A stretch of 33,866 nt of DNA from CAZCTC01 sp964501335. Lineage in GTDB: Bacteria; Chloroflexota; Anaerolineae; B4-G1; SLSP01. Shown here piece after piece: positions 1-6,918 of this stretch. The DNA lies in NCBI GenBank assembly GCA_964501335.1, contig CAZCTC010000082.1, positions 1-33,866 of the forward strand. Direction: 5' to 3'. Numbering within the stretch: the first letter of the stretch is position 1; each line of letters opens with the position of its first letter. Position numbers and translations under genes: made by a program. Below the pieces are notes generated by a model. That model was given only the letters and a program-made list of their open reading frames with translations. It ran no database searches and had not been told where the DNA came from.

Positions 1-20
1 GTAGACAGTAGACAGCCTGC
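1..20 (+). repeat. 20-bp direct repeat, left copy
   Basis: The 20 bases here, containing two GTAGACAG units, recur exactly at 1350-1369. Both copies immediately precede a hairpin-repeat lead sequence. The two copies bracket a segment of about 1.35 kb that contains the MBL-fold hydrolase gene. Confidence 0.7.
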
Positions 21-22
21 GC

Positions 23-203
23 CGCCGGGGCGGCTCTGGAAAAGGGACATGTTTTCGGCGGCTTTCTGAAGCCGCCGAAAACATAAACAAAAAAACTCTC
101 TCCCCATCCCGCGCGGCGTATCAGGCCGGGAAAAGATCATTTGCGGGACGTTACAAGGCCGGGGCCATGCCATAAAGGCCTGTTTTCAGGATAGATAGAC
201 GGA
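23..203 (+). repeat. Dispersed hairpin repeat, copy A
   Basis: This is a near-complete copy of a family seen again at 1534-1770 and 32274-32480. It begins with a CGCCGGGGCGGCTCTGG-type lead. A perfect 16-bp hairpin follows at 49-84 (arms ATGTTTTCGGCGGCTT and its complement, loop TCTG), then an A-rich tract and a CTCTCTCCCC block. The tail at about 140-195 (CATTTGCGGGACGTTACAAGG and on) is almost identical to copy C. It lies upstream of the MBL-fold gene and has no reading frame I can support. The function is unknown. A mobile miniature element or a bidirectional terminator or processing element are both possible. Confidence 0.75.
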
Positions 204-241
204 AAATATCCCGTTGCCCTACCGGGATGGGCGAATATAGC

Positions 242-247
242 TATAAT
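242..247 (+). promoter_or_regulatory. -10 box of MBL gene, leaderless geometry
   Basis: A perfect TATAAT ends 7 nt before the ATG at 255, so transcription would begin at or next to the start codon. No Shine-Dalgarno sequence lies before this ATG. A convincing -35 box is not visible at the 16-bp spacing used elsewhere in the window. The same geometry is seen at the methyltransferase and xseB genes. Confidence 0.6.
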
Positions 248-254
248 TCGAGCT

Positions 255-1328
255 ATGAATCAGTCGGAAAAATCACAAATGCTGTGGGTGGTATGGGCCG
301 GTTATGTGGACGGAGAATGGCAGGAAGTGCTTTCTGCGAAACCTCCGTTTGAAGTGACCGGGTTGGAACCGATTGAGCTGGCGCGCCTCTATGCCGTACA
401 TCGCGCGGCCTGGGATTTTGAGCGGGCGAAGGCACTGGAACGGGATGCTGTGGATGCGAAGACGATTGAGGTTCCGGCTCCTCCCCCGGCGTTGACCGAT
501 ATCAATGCCCATCCTCCGGCGCTTACCGGCAGAACTTCTCAAATTCATTATCTCGATTGTGCTCCTATGCGCCCTTATTGGCCGGCAATCGAGGCGGCAA
601 CTTGCTGTCTGCTGGTGGAGACCGATGACGGTTTATTGCTGGTCGATACGGGCTTCGGCCGGAATGATTATCTCCAGCCGTCGCGGGTGATGCGTAATTT
701 TCAGCGGCTGCTCCGGGCCCCTCGGCAGTTGGAGGATACGGCTTGTGAACAGGTCAAGCGGCTGGGGTATGATCCGGGGGATGTACGTCATATTGTGATG
801 ACCCATTTGCATTTAGATCATGCCGGCGGGCTGCCGGATTTTCCTGAAGCGCAGATCCATATTTTCCGTCCGGAGTATGAGGCGGCGATGCAGACGGAGC
901 GCGGGTTCTGGGAGATGTTTTTCCGTCCCGAACATTGGGCGCATGGGCCACATTGGGTCTTTCACGATCGGGAGACCCGGATCTGGAACGATGAGGTGGA
1001 GCGTAAGACCTGGTATGGATTTGAAGCGATCCAGCTGGAGGGGATTTCGCCGCGGGTGGCGTTGATCCCGTTGACGGGCCATACGCCGGGACATTGTGGC
1101 GTAGCGGTTGAGACCCTGTCGGGGTGGGTGTTGCATTGTGGGGATGCTCTGCCTTACGGCGGTCCGGTCAATGTGCCCCCGGAGTGGTTTTCGTCGCTTT
1201 TAATCGGGGACCATGGGCCGCGGTTGCGGGCTCTGGCGGCGGAGCACGGAGATGAGGTATTGTTGTTGAGCGCGCATCTGCCGCCGGCCTGGATGGCGGC
1301 GCTTCAGCGCGGCGAGCGGCCGTATTGA
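255..1328 (+). CDS. MBL-fold metallo-hydrolase
   Basis: The product has 357 residues and is a metallo-beta-lactamase-fold hydrolase, probably cytoplasmic because no signal peptide is visible. The zinc-binding motif THLHLDH is at residues 183-189 (H184, H186, D188, H189). It is followed by TGHTPGH with H280, then D297 and H341, which is the full two-metal ligand set. The fold starts near residue 95 (IHYLDCAPMRPYWP). The first ~95 residues form an extra N-terminal region that I do not recognise and that is unusual for the family. The ATG at 255 is chosen because a TATAAT box ends 7 nt upstream, giving a leaderless start. The gene stands alone between two hairpin-repeat copies and converges on the kinase gene. 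The substrate is unknown; lactonase-like or general hydrolase activity fits this superfamily. Confidence 0.85.
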   Translation: MNQSEKSQMLWVVWAGYVDGEWQEVLSAKPPFEVTGLEPIELARLYAVHRAAWDFERAKALERDAVDAKTIEVPAPPPALTDINAHPPALTGRTSQIHYLDCAPMRPYWPAIEAATCCLLVETDDGLLLVDTGFGRNDYLQPSRVMRNFQRLLRAPRQLEDTACEQVKRLGYDPGDVRHIVMTHLHLDHAGGLPDFPEAQIHIFRPEYEAAMQTERGFWEMFFRPEHWAHGPHWVFHDRETRIWNDEVERKTWYGFEAIQLEGISPRVALIPLTGHTPGHCGVAVETLSGWVLHCGDALPYGGPVNVPPEWFSSLLIGDHGPRLRALAAEHGDEVLLLSAHLPPAWMAALQRGERPY

Positions 1329-1349
1329 TAAAGAAGTAGACAGCCGCAA

Positions 1350-1770
1350 GTAGACAGTAGACAGCCTGCATCGCCTGTGCGGCTCTGGAAAAGGCCATGT
1401 TTTGGGGCGCAGGTGGTTGGCCCTCTCCCTAATCCCTCCCCCATATTGCTGTCCATGTGCTGCGCGCTTTCAAGAGATTCTTTGAGAGGATGCGCCGCTG
1501 GCATGGAGGTGAGGGGGAGGGACTTCAGAAGGTGTCGCCGGGGCGGCTCTGGTAAAGGCTATGTTTTGGTGCGCATTCTGATGCGCACCAAAACATAAAT
1601 AAAAAACCTCTCTCTGCCGACCCTGCGCGGCGTGTCTTAGCGGGAAAGGGCTATTTGCGGGGTGTTAAAAGAGATTTCACCGCAGAGGGCACAGAGAAGA
1701 AGAGAGGAGATTTTTTGGGGCTATTTTCAAGACAGAAAGCCATGGGGGGGCGGCACCCCGAAAGATGAAA
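1350..1770 (+). repeat. Dispersed hairpin repeat, copy B (compound)
   Basis: This fills most of the 498-bp gap between the convergent MBL and kinase genes. It opens with an exact duplicate of bases 1-20 (at 1350-1369) and a broken lead plus half hairpin (1377-1410). A CCCTCCCCC block near 1434 and a complementary GGGGGAGGG block near 1513 follow. The main copy begins near 1534. Its hairpin at 1561-1596 has a perfect 16-bp stem (ATGTTTTGGTGCGCAT, loop TCTG). The stem's inner pairs differ from copies A and C, with both arms changed together. The tail at about 1720-1770 (GACAGAAAGCCATG, GGCGGCACCCCGAAAGATG) matches copy C. No gene is seen in this gap. Confidence 0.75.
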
Positions 1771-1784
1771 AGAGATTTCGGGTA

Positions 1785-1807
1785 GGGGCGACCTTTAGGG
1801 TCGCCCC
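1785..1807 (-). terminator. Possible terminator after kinase gene
   Basis: A 9-bp stem (GGGGCGACC with GGTCGCCCC) with a 5-nt loop sits 20 nt beyond the stop codon of the minus-strand kinase gene. No T-run follows directly on that strand, so termination is plausible but not certain. Confidence 0.45.
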
Positions 1808-1826
1808 GGTGTGTATCTTCAGGCCG

Positions 1827-4800
1827 TCAAGGCAGGGTAAAGCTGATCGTGCAGGGGCGGGCATGTTCTTTGGGACATTCGCCGACCGATTCCTCGTGGT
1901 AATAGACCGCAAATTTTTCGCTCCAGAAGACTTTTTTCCCTTCCACACGCACCAGAGGGTCCTCCGTGGCGCAGCCTGAAACTTCCGGCAGGTTCGGCAA
2001 GGCCGGGTTTCCTTTTTCTTTCCACACAATCAGACAGCTGCCCGGGGCCAGATTTTCCAATCCCCAGCGATCTCCAGTGATTGCTGTGTCGCCGTCTCCC
2101 AATTTTAGTTGGGCCAGGGGGATCTCTGTCGTGCCGTTGTTCATGACCCAGAAACCGTCTTCGCGTTGGAAGGCCAGGATCAATTCGCCGGTTATCGGTT
2201 CCGGGGTAGATGTCGGTTCCGGAGTCGGCGTCGGTTCGGGTGTGCTGGTCGACTCGACGGCAAGGATGGTAGCCGGTTCTGTCGGCGCGATGGTTTCCGG
2301 AACGGCCGTTTCGGTCGACGTCGGTTCGGCGATGACAGCCATGGGCGTCGGCGTGACGGTGTTTTTGGGTTGCAGCAGGTTGAAAATGAAGATGGAGGCT
2401 GCGGCTACCAGGGCCAGGAGCAGGCAGATACCGATCCCGATGCCGATGTAGAGTACGACAGGGCGATTGGCGGCCGGTGCGGGTTTGACCGGTACTGAAG
2501 CTTCGGTCGGCGAGGGCGGTGTTGGTACGGCCGTTGCCGTCGGTGTGACGGGAGCCGGCGCGGGCGTGGCGGTGACCGGAGTCACCGGGGCGACCGGGCG
2601 GGAAAGGATGGTGGGGGCCATTTCGGTGATCGGCTGCGAGGGCGGTGTGGAATCCGTGACGGGGGCTGCGACGGGAGTTACGGTTATGGCCGGTTCTTCG
2701 GTCGGTGCAGCGGTCGTGTAGATCGGGATCACCGTGACGGTGGCTGAGGTGGTGGTGGTGGTTTCAGGCGTGATGGCTGGTGGAGGAGGGAAGTCAGCCG
2801 GCGGTATGGCGGCGGGTGGGGGCGTTGGGCCGGCATCGGTGATGACGGCTACCTGGATTTCTGTGGCAGCCTGAGGGATTGTCCCTGAGACGGAGACGGC
2901 CGGTGGAGGGGGCGGGATCGGAACGACTTTTATTGTTTCTATGGACTGTGATATTGCTTCGGCGGTGGGTGCGGGTGTTACCTCAACCGGCGGCGGCGGG
3001 GGAGTGGGGAAGGCATTGGGCACGACCGGCAGGCTGAGATGGGCCTGGACCCGGTCGGGGATGCTCTTGCGGCTGATCGGTTGGGGGGCGGATGCCGGTT
3101 CGGGCAGCGCCTGATCCAGGGCATCGGCCAGCGCCACGCCGGTGGGATAGCGGGCCTGCGGGTCCTGGGCCATGGCTTGCAGGATGACCGCTTCCAGTGC
3201 GGGGCTGAGTTCCGGCCGTATTTCGCGGGGCGGGGGGGGGGTGGAACTCATGTGCATCATGGCGATTTGTAACGGGTCTTCGGCGTTGAAGGGAAGCCGG
3301 CCGGTGAAGATCTCGTAGAGCATCACCCCGACGGCATAGAGGTCGCTTTGAGGGACGACGTTGGCCGAAGAGACGGCCTGCTCAGGGGCGATGTAGTGCG
3401 GGCTGCCGAAGGTCAGACCGCGTGTGCCGGCCTCGGTCAGAAGTGCCAGCCCGAAGTCAGTGAGGATGGCATGGCCCTGTTTGTCGAGCATTACATTGGC
3501 GGGCTTGACGTCGCGGTGGATGATTCCCTGGCTATGAGCGTAATCCAGCGCTTCGCCGACCTGGCGGATGATCCGTTTGATGTCGGCGGCTTCCATGGTT
3601 TCGTTGTCGGCCTGATAACCCGAGAGGATCGATTCCAGGTCGGCGCCGTCGATGTATTGCATGGCCATATAAAGGAGGCCGTGGTCCTCGCCGTAGCGGT
3701 AGAGCCGGACGATGTGGGGATGTTCCAGCCGGGCGATGGCCTGAGCTTCCCGTTCAAAGCGCATCAGGTAATCGGCCTCGGCGCGGAAGGGGGTGTCGAT
3801 CACTTTGATGGCGACTTTGCGGTTGAGCCGGACATCGAGTCCCTGGTAGACGCGGGCCATGCCGCCGTGGCCGAGGAGGGCTTCCAGTCGATACTCGTCG
3901 AGTTCCATTCCGATCAGGTCGAGATCGGGGTTTTGGGAATCGGGGGCGCCGGGGGCGGCTTCGACATTCATATGGGCGGTGATTTTTTCGTTGACCGAGA
4001 TCAGGGAGAGCCGTTTGACATCGCTGCCGGGCTCGATGCTGAGGGCGGGGGCGGCTTCCTGCAAGGCGGTTTCCAGGGCGTCGAGCAATTCCTGGCCGGT
4101 GGGATAGCGTTCTTCGGGCTGTTTGCTCAAGGCGCGCAGCAGGACGGCTTCGGCGGGGGCCGGCAGGGCCGGATTGCGTTCACAGGGCGGCGGTGGGGGT
4201 TGGGTTACATGTTGCAGTGCGACGACGGTGGCTGACGGATCGTCGAAGGGGACGGCTCCGGTGAGCATCTCATAAAGGATGATGCCCAGGGAGTAGAGGT
4301 CGGATTGGGGGACGGCGTCGGCGGAATGGCGGGCCTGTTCGGGGGCGATGTAGTGGGGGCTGCCGAAGACCTCGCCGAGCGAGCCCTGGTTGAGATCGAG
4401 GGCCAGGCCGAAGTCGGTGAGGACGATGCGGCCGTCTTCGGCCAGCATGACATTGGCCGGTTTGACATCCCGGTGGATGACGTTATTTTGATGGGCGTAG
4501 TCGAGGGCGTTGGCGATGGCGCGGCCGATGTGGATCACGTCGGCGTGGGGCATCAATTCATTGCGGTCGTGGTATTCGGCCATCAGTTCCCGCAGGTCGA
4601 GTCCTTTGATGTATTCCATGACGAAGTAGTAGAGTTCTTCCTGTTCGTCGGCGTAGAAGATCTGGATGATGTTTTCGTGGCGCCAGGCGGCGACGGCACG
4701 GGCTTCGCGGATGAAACGGGCGGCATAGGCGGGGCTGTGGCGAAAGCGGGCGTCGATTACTTTGACGGCGACGGGGCGTTCGAGTTTGGTGTCCCAGCCG

Positions 4801-4889
4801 TAGTAGACCAGGGCCATTCCGCCATGGCCGAGCAGTCGATCCAGGCGAAAATTGCCTAAAAGTTGGCCGATCAAGGGGTCTGTCAGCAT
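1827..4889 (-). CDS. Transmembrane Ser/Thr kinase with two kinase domains
   Basis: The product has 1020 residues and is a receptor-like eukaryotic-type (Hanks) protein kinase with two complete catalytic domains in tandem. Domain 1 (about 12-275) has GHGGMALV, K43, HRD 139-141 and DFG 159-161. Domain 2 (about 331-590) has GHGGMARV, K362, HRDVK from H458 and DFG 478-480. Both keep the APEQ and DLY motifs, so both look active. A long Pro/Thr/Val-rich linker follows, then one membrane helix (near VVLYIGIGIGICLLLALV), a Thr/Pro/Glu stalk and a ~115-residue extracellular domain containing three cysteines. The start at 4889 is preferred over an in-frame start at 5075 because a GGAGG ribosome site lies 5 nt upstream and the kinase fold begins at once. 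It probably phosphorylates itself and cytoplasmic targets on sensing an outside signal. The ligand is unknown. Confidence 0.9.
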   Translation of the reverse strand: MLTDPLIGQLLGNFRLDRLLGHGGMALVYYGWDTKLERPVAVKVIDARFRHSPAYAARFIREARAVAAWRHENIIQIFYADEQEELYYFVMEYIKGLDLRELMAEYHDRNELMPHADVIHIGRAIANALDYAHQNNVIHRDVKPANVMLAEDGRIVLTDFGLALDLNQGSLGEVFGSPHYIAPEQARHSADAVPQSDLYSLGIILYEMLTGAVPFDDPSATVVALQHVTQPPPPPCERNPALPAPAEAVLLRALSKQPEERYPTGQELLDALETALQEAAPALSIEPGSDVKRLSLISVNEKITAHMNVEAAPGAPDSQNPDLDLIGMELDEYRLEALLGHGGMARVYQGLDVRLNRKVAIKVIDTPFRAEADYLMRFEREAQAIARLEHPHIVRLYRYGEDHGLLYMAMQYIDGADLESILSGYQADNETMEAADIKRIIRQVGEALDYAHSQGIIHRDVKPANVMLDKQGHAILTDFGLALLTEAGTRGLTFGSPHYIAPEQAVSSANVVPQSDLYAVGVMLYEIFTGRLPFNAEDPLQIAMMHMSSTPPPPREIRPELSPALEAVILQAMAQDPQARYPTGVALADALDQALPEPASAPQPISRKSIPDRVQAHLSLPVVPNAFPTPPPPPVEVTPAPTAEAISQSIETIKVVPIPPPPPAVSVSGTIPQAATEIQVAVITDAGPTPPPAAIPPADFPPPPAITPETTTTTSATVTVIPIYTTAAPTEEPAITVTPVAAPVTDSTPPSQPITEMAPTILSRPVAPVTPVTATPAPAPVTPTATAVPTPPSPTEASVPVKPAPAANRPVVLYIGIGIGICLLLALVAAASIFIFNLLQPKNTVTPTPMAVIAEPTSTETAVPETIAPTEPATILAVESTSTPEPTPTPEPTSTPEPITGELILAFQREDGFWVMNNGTTEIPLAQLKLGDGDTAITGDRWGLENLAPGSCLIVWKEKGNPALPNLPEVSGCATEDPLVRVEGKKVFWSEKFAVYYHEESVGECPKEHARPCTISFTLP

Positions 4890-4921
4890 GTGTGCCTCCT
4901 GCAAGGCGCCAGATGAGTAAC

Positions 4922-4949
4922 ATGATACTCTGATTTTGGAGATTTTCAA
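4922..4949 (-). promoter_or_regulatory. Promoter of the kinase gene
   Basis: On the minus strand TTGAAA is followed by a 16-bp spacer and TATCAT. The -10 box lies 32 nt upstream of the ATG at 4889, leaving room for the GGAGG ribosome site. Confidence 0.6.
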
Positions 4950-4959
4950 AGGCGCGAGG

Positions 4960-5090
4960 GCTTTTTGCGTCCCGCAGGAGGCTTTTCTTCGGGGAGATGC
5001 GACGCGCGGGGAAAAGGGACAAGAAAAGGCCTGTTTTTTTCGCGCGTCGTCTTCGGCGCGCGAAAAAATAGACAAAAAAATCTTTGAGCT
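4960..5090. repeat. Dispersed hairpin repeat, divergent copy F
   Basis: This is a degenerate member of the hairpin family, lying between the divergent promoters of the kinase and glycosylase genes. The stem at about 5035-5068 is T-rich then CGCGCG, paired with CGCGCG then A-rich, and is followed by ATAGACAAAAAAATCT as in copies A and C. Its left flank (GTCCCGCAGGAGGCTTTTC, GCGACGCGCGGGG) resembles the inverted flank of copy E. The rest of the 261-bp intergenic space holds the two promoters. Confidence 0.55.
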
Positions 5091-5091
5091 G

Positions 5092-5119
5092 TTGATGTTT
5101 TCCCGGATGGGGATAAAAT
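5092..5119 (+). promoter_or_regulatory. Promoter of the DNA glycosylase gene
   Basis: TTGATG, a 16-bp spacer and TAAAAT lie about 31 nt before the ATG at 5151. This matches the spacing of the other promoters in the window. Confidence 0.5.
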
Positions 5120-5150
5120 CATTCCGGATAATTTCTTTTTACCGAAAGAG

Positions 5151-6119
5151 ATGGGAATGCAAACTTTAGAATGCGTGGCGGAACAACTCCTCTATCCGAC
5201 GGCTCCTTTCCATTTTAATGGGACTGTCCAAAAACCTTCTCATTTTCCTTCGGGAGATCAGGCCTATGGGCCGGGAAAGTTTTGGCAGACATTGCGGTGG
5301 GAGGATCGGGTTTTTGGGGTGCGGTTGGAAGATCAGGGTACGGTCGATGCGCCCTGTGTGAATTTGCGGTTGTATGCTGACCGCGGGTTGTCGGCGGAAT
5401 TGCAACAGCAGATTGTGGCGGAGCTGGCTTATCGTCTGGATTTCTATGCCGATCTGAGTGATTTTTACGGCAATCTGGGCGGTGATCCTTTGTTGGGACC
5501 GGTGCTGGAGCGCTGGCGCGGGATGCGAGTGATGGTTTCCGAGTCGCTGTACGAGTATCTGGTCATCGCGACGGTGTTGCAGAATACCACCGGCCGGCGG
5601 TCGGCGCAGATGTTGGAGGTTTTATTTCAACGGTATGGAGCGCGGTTGAATTTCGACGGGCAGGAACTGCATGCCTATTGGGCTCCGGGGGCGTTGGCGG
5701 CGGTGGAAGAGGCCGAGTTGCGGGCGCTCAAGGTGGGCTATCGCGCCCGGACTTTTAAGCGGCAGGCGGAGCTGTTTGCTTCCGGGGCGTTGGATGAGCA
5801 GGGGCTGCGGGCTCTTTCTTCGGCGGAATTGAAGAAGGCGTTGTTGGATGTCTATGGGGTGGGGCCGGCGTCGGTCTGGTATTTGATGTTTGAGGTGTTT
5901 AAGCGTTACGATGCCTTTGACCATATTTCACCCTGGGAGCAGAAGATCTATTCGCGGTTGTTGTTCAATGTAGAACTGGTGGAGGCGCAGAAGATTTTGG
6001 ATGAGGTCGAATCTCGCTGGGGACGTTGGAAGATGTTGGCGGCGCATTATCTTTTTGAGGATCTTTTCTGGCGGCGCCGACATCAGCCGGTGCCCTGGTT
6101 GGAGGCGTTGTTGCGGTAA
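5151..6119 (+). CDS. HhH-GPD DNA glycosylase (OGG/AlkA-like)
   Basis: The product has 322 residues and probably excises damaged bases in base-excision repair. Residues ~15-120 look like the beta-rich N-terminal domain of the OGG/AlkA group (HFNGTVQKPSHFPSGD...). Residues ~130-310 form the helical domain. The helix-hairpin-helix is at about 229-245 (LLDVYGVGPASVWYL) with glycines 236 and 238. The Lys of bifunctional OGG enzymes is absent, so it would be a monofunctional glycosylase. By position relative to the Pro of 'PVD' or 'PDD' in the family, the catalytic Asp is replaced by Glu263 (SPWEQ). The ATG at 5157 is an alternative start. It converges on the methyltransferase gene over a shared terminator. 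The substrate cannot be read from the sequence. Confidence 0.75.
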   Translation: MGMQTLECVAEQLLYPTAPFHFNGTVQKPSHFPSGDQAYGPGKFWQTLRWEDRVFGVRLEDQGTVDAPCVNLRLYADRGLSAELQQQIVAELAYRLDFYADLSDFYGNLGGDPLLGPVLERWRGMRVMVSESLYEYLVIATVLQNTTGRRSAQMLEVLFQRYGARLNFDGQELHAYWAPGALAAVEEAELRALKVGYRARTFKRQAELFASGALDEQGLRALSSAELKKALLDVYGVGPASVWYLMFEVFKRYDAFDHISPWEQKIYSRLLFNVELVEAQKILDEVESRWGRWKMLAAHYLFEDLFWRRRHQPVPWLEALLR

Positions 6120-6128
6120 TGGATAGAA

Positions 6129-6179
6129 AATATTGGGAGTCGAGCGCCGGCCCCAGGTCGGCGCTCGACTCCCAATATT
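6129..6179. terminator. Bidirectional terminator, 21-bp perfect stem
   Basis: A perfect inverted repeat (arms 6129-6149 and 6159-6179, 9-nt loop) fills the gap between two convergent genes, 9 nt after one stop codon and 4 nt after the other. The arms begin AATATT and continue GC-rich, so each strand ends its stem in an A/T stretch. This suits termination in both directions. Confidence 0.85.
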
Positions 6180-6183
6180 CCAA

Positions 6184-6738
6184 TTAAGGTTGGGCGACCA
6201 GCAGCTGATTGGTGCCGAAGAGAAAGGGTTGGTAGCGGATTACTTTGTAGCCGGCGGCCGTGGCGATGTCGGTCAGGGTCCGCCGGTTGAAGATGGTGAT
6301 GTGCTGGACGGTTTCTTCGGAGTAGAAGAGTCCGATCCGGCCGCCGATTTGATGGACTTTGTCTCCCAAGGGCGACGGTGTGGTGATCAAAAGGTGGCCG
6401 GTGGGGGCGAGCAGTGGGTGGAGCCGGCGCAAGAGTTGTTCGGGATAACGCAGATGTTCGATGACGGCTGCCATTACAATGACGGTGAAGCCGGTGCGTC
6501 CGGGATTCAGTTCTTCGGTGTCCAGATCGCACTGTAAGAATTGGTGTTGGGGGTACTTTTTCCGGCAGTAGGTCAGCGCTTCCAGGTTGGTATCGACGCC
6601 CGTGTAAGAGGTCAGTTCGGCGACCCGGTCGGGTAAACTGGTCCAACTGCAGCCGATATCGAGGATATCACCTTGAATGTAGGGGAGAACCCTGTCCCAC
6701 CGCTCTTTTTTGATCATTTCAGAAAGCAAAGGTTGCAT
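6184..6738 (-). CDS. Class I SAM-dependent methyltransferase
   Basis: The product has 184 residues and is a small soluble methyltransferase of the UbiE/type-11 kind. Motif I is DILDIGCSWTS (residues 24-34), with GC-S-W in place of the commoner GxGxG. Asp49 (GVDTN) would bind the SAM ribose, and IEHL at 93-96 with PEQLLRRLHPLL then TGHLLITTPSP gives the later motifs. The last ~40 residues (RRTLTDIATAAGYKV...) fit the usual C-terminal lobe. The ATG at 6738 has no ribosome site; instead a TATACT box ends 7 nt before it, so it looks leaderless. It is transcribed divergently from the epimerase gene. The substrate is unknown; a small molecule, lipid or sugar is possible. Confidence 0.85.
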   Translation of the reverse strand: MQPLLSEMIKKERWDRVLPYIQGDILDIGCSWTSLPDRVAELTSYTGVDTNLEALTYCRKKYPQHQFLQCDLDTEELNPGRTGFTVIVMAAVIEHLRYPEQLLRRLHPLLAPTGHLLITTPSPLGDKVHQIGGRIGLFYSEETVQHITIFNRRTLTDIATAAGYKVIRYQPFLFGTNQLLVAQP

Positions 6739-6745
6739 GGCGGCA

Positions 6746-6773
6746 AGTATAACACAGTTCTCAACGGGCTCAA
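6746..6773 (-). promoter_or_regulatory. Leaderless promoter of methyltransferase gene
   Basis: On the minus strand TTGAGC (6773-6768), a 16-bp spacer and TATACT (6751-6746) end 7 nt before the ATG at 6738. No Shine-Dalgarno sequence fits between them. The -35 box lies one base from the -35 box of the divergent promoter. Confidence 0.7.
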
Positions 6774-6774
6774 A

Positions 6775-6802
6775 TTGACATCAAGTAAGAAGCTATTATA
6801 CT
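6775..6802 (+). promoter_or_regulatory. Promoter of the epimerase gene
   Basis: A consensus TTGACA (6775-6780), a 16-bp spacer and TATACT (6797-6802). It leaves a leader of about 110 nt before the GTG at 6919. It is back to back with the methyltransferase promoter. Confidence 0.75.
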
Positions 6803-6918
6803 TTTTGTGTAGTATACCTGAAAAAAGCGTGAGGAATTTTTAACTCGTTTTTTTGCGGGAAGCGTCGGTATTTTCTCTATTTCTCAATTCAACTCACTAC
6901 TTCTTCAAGGAGGGCGAT

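Noticed and set aside
1350..1770. CRISPR array or tandem repeat in the GTAGACAG-rich region
   Set aside because: There are only a few short GTAGACAG units with no regular spacers and no cas genes.
3348..4859. Plus-strand open frames opposite the two kinase domains (3348-4235, 4305-4859)
   Set aside because: They mirror conserved kinase motifs on the minus strand and resemble each other only because the two kinase domains do.
4890..5075. Upstream start at 5075 for the kinase
   Set aside because: The extra 62 residues are encoded by the hairpin repeat and promoter region, and the GGAGG site fits the ATG at 4889.
6853..6918. TTG start at 6853 for the epimerase
   Set aside because: It lacks a ribosome site and would add 22 residues before the Rossmann fold, whereas GTG 6919 has AAGGAGG at proper spacing.
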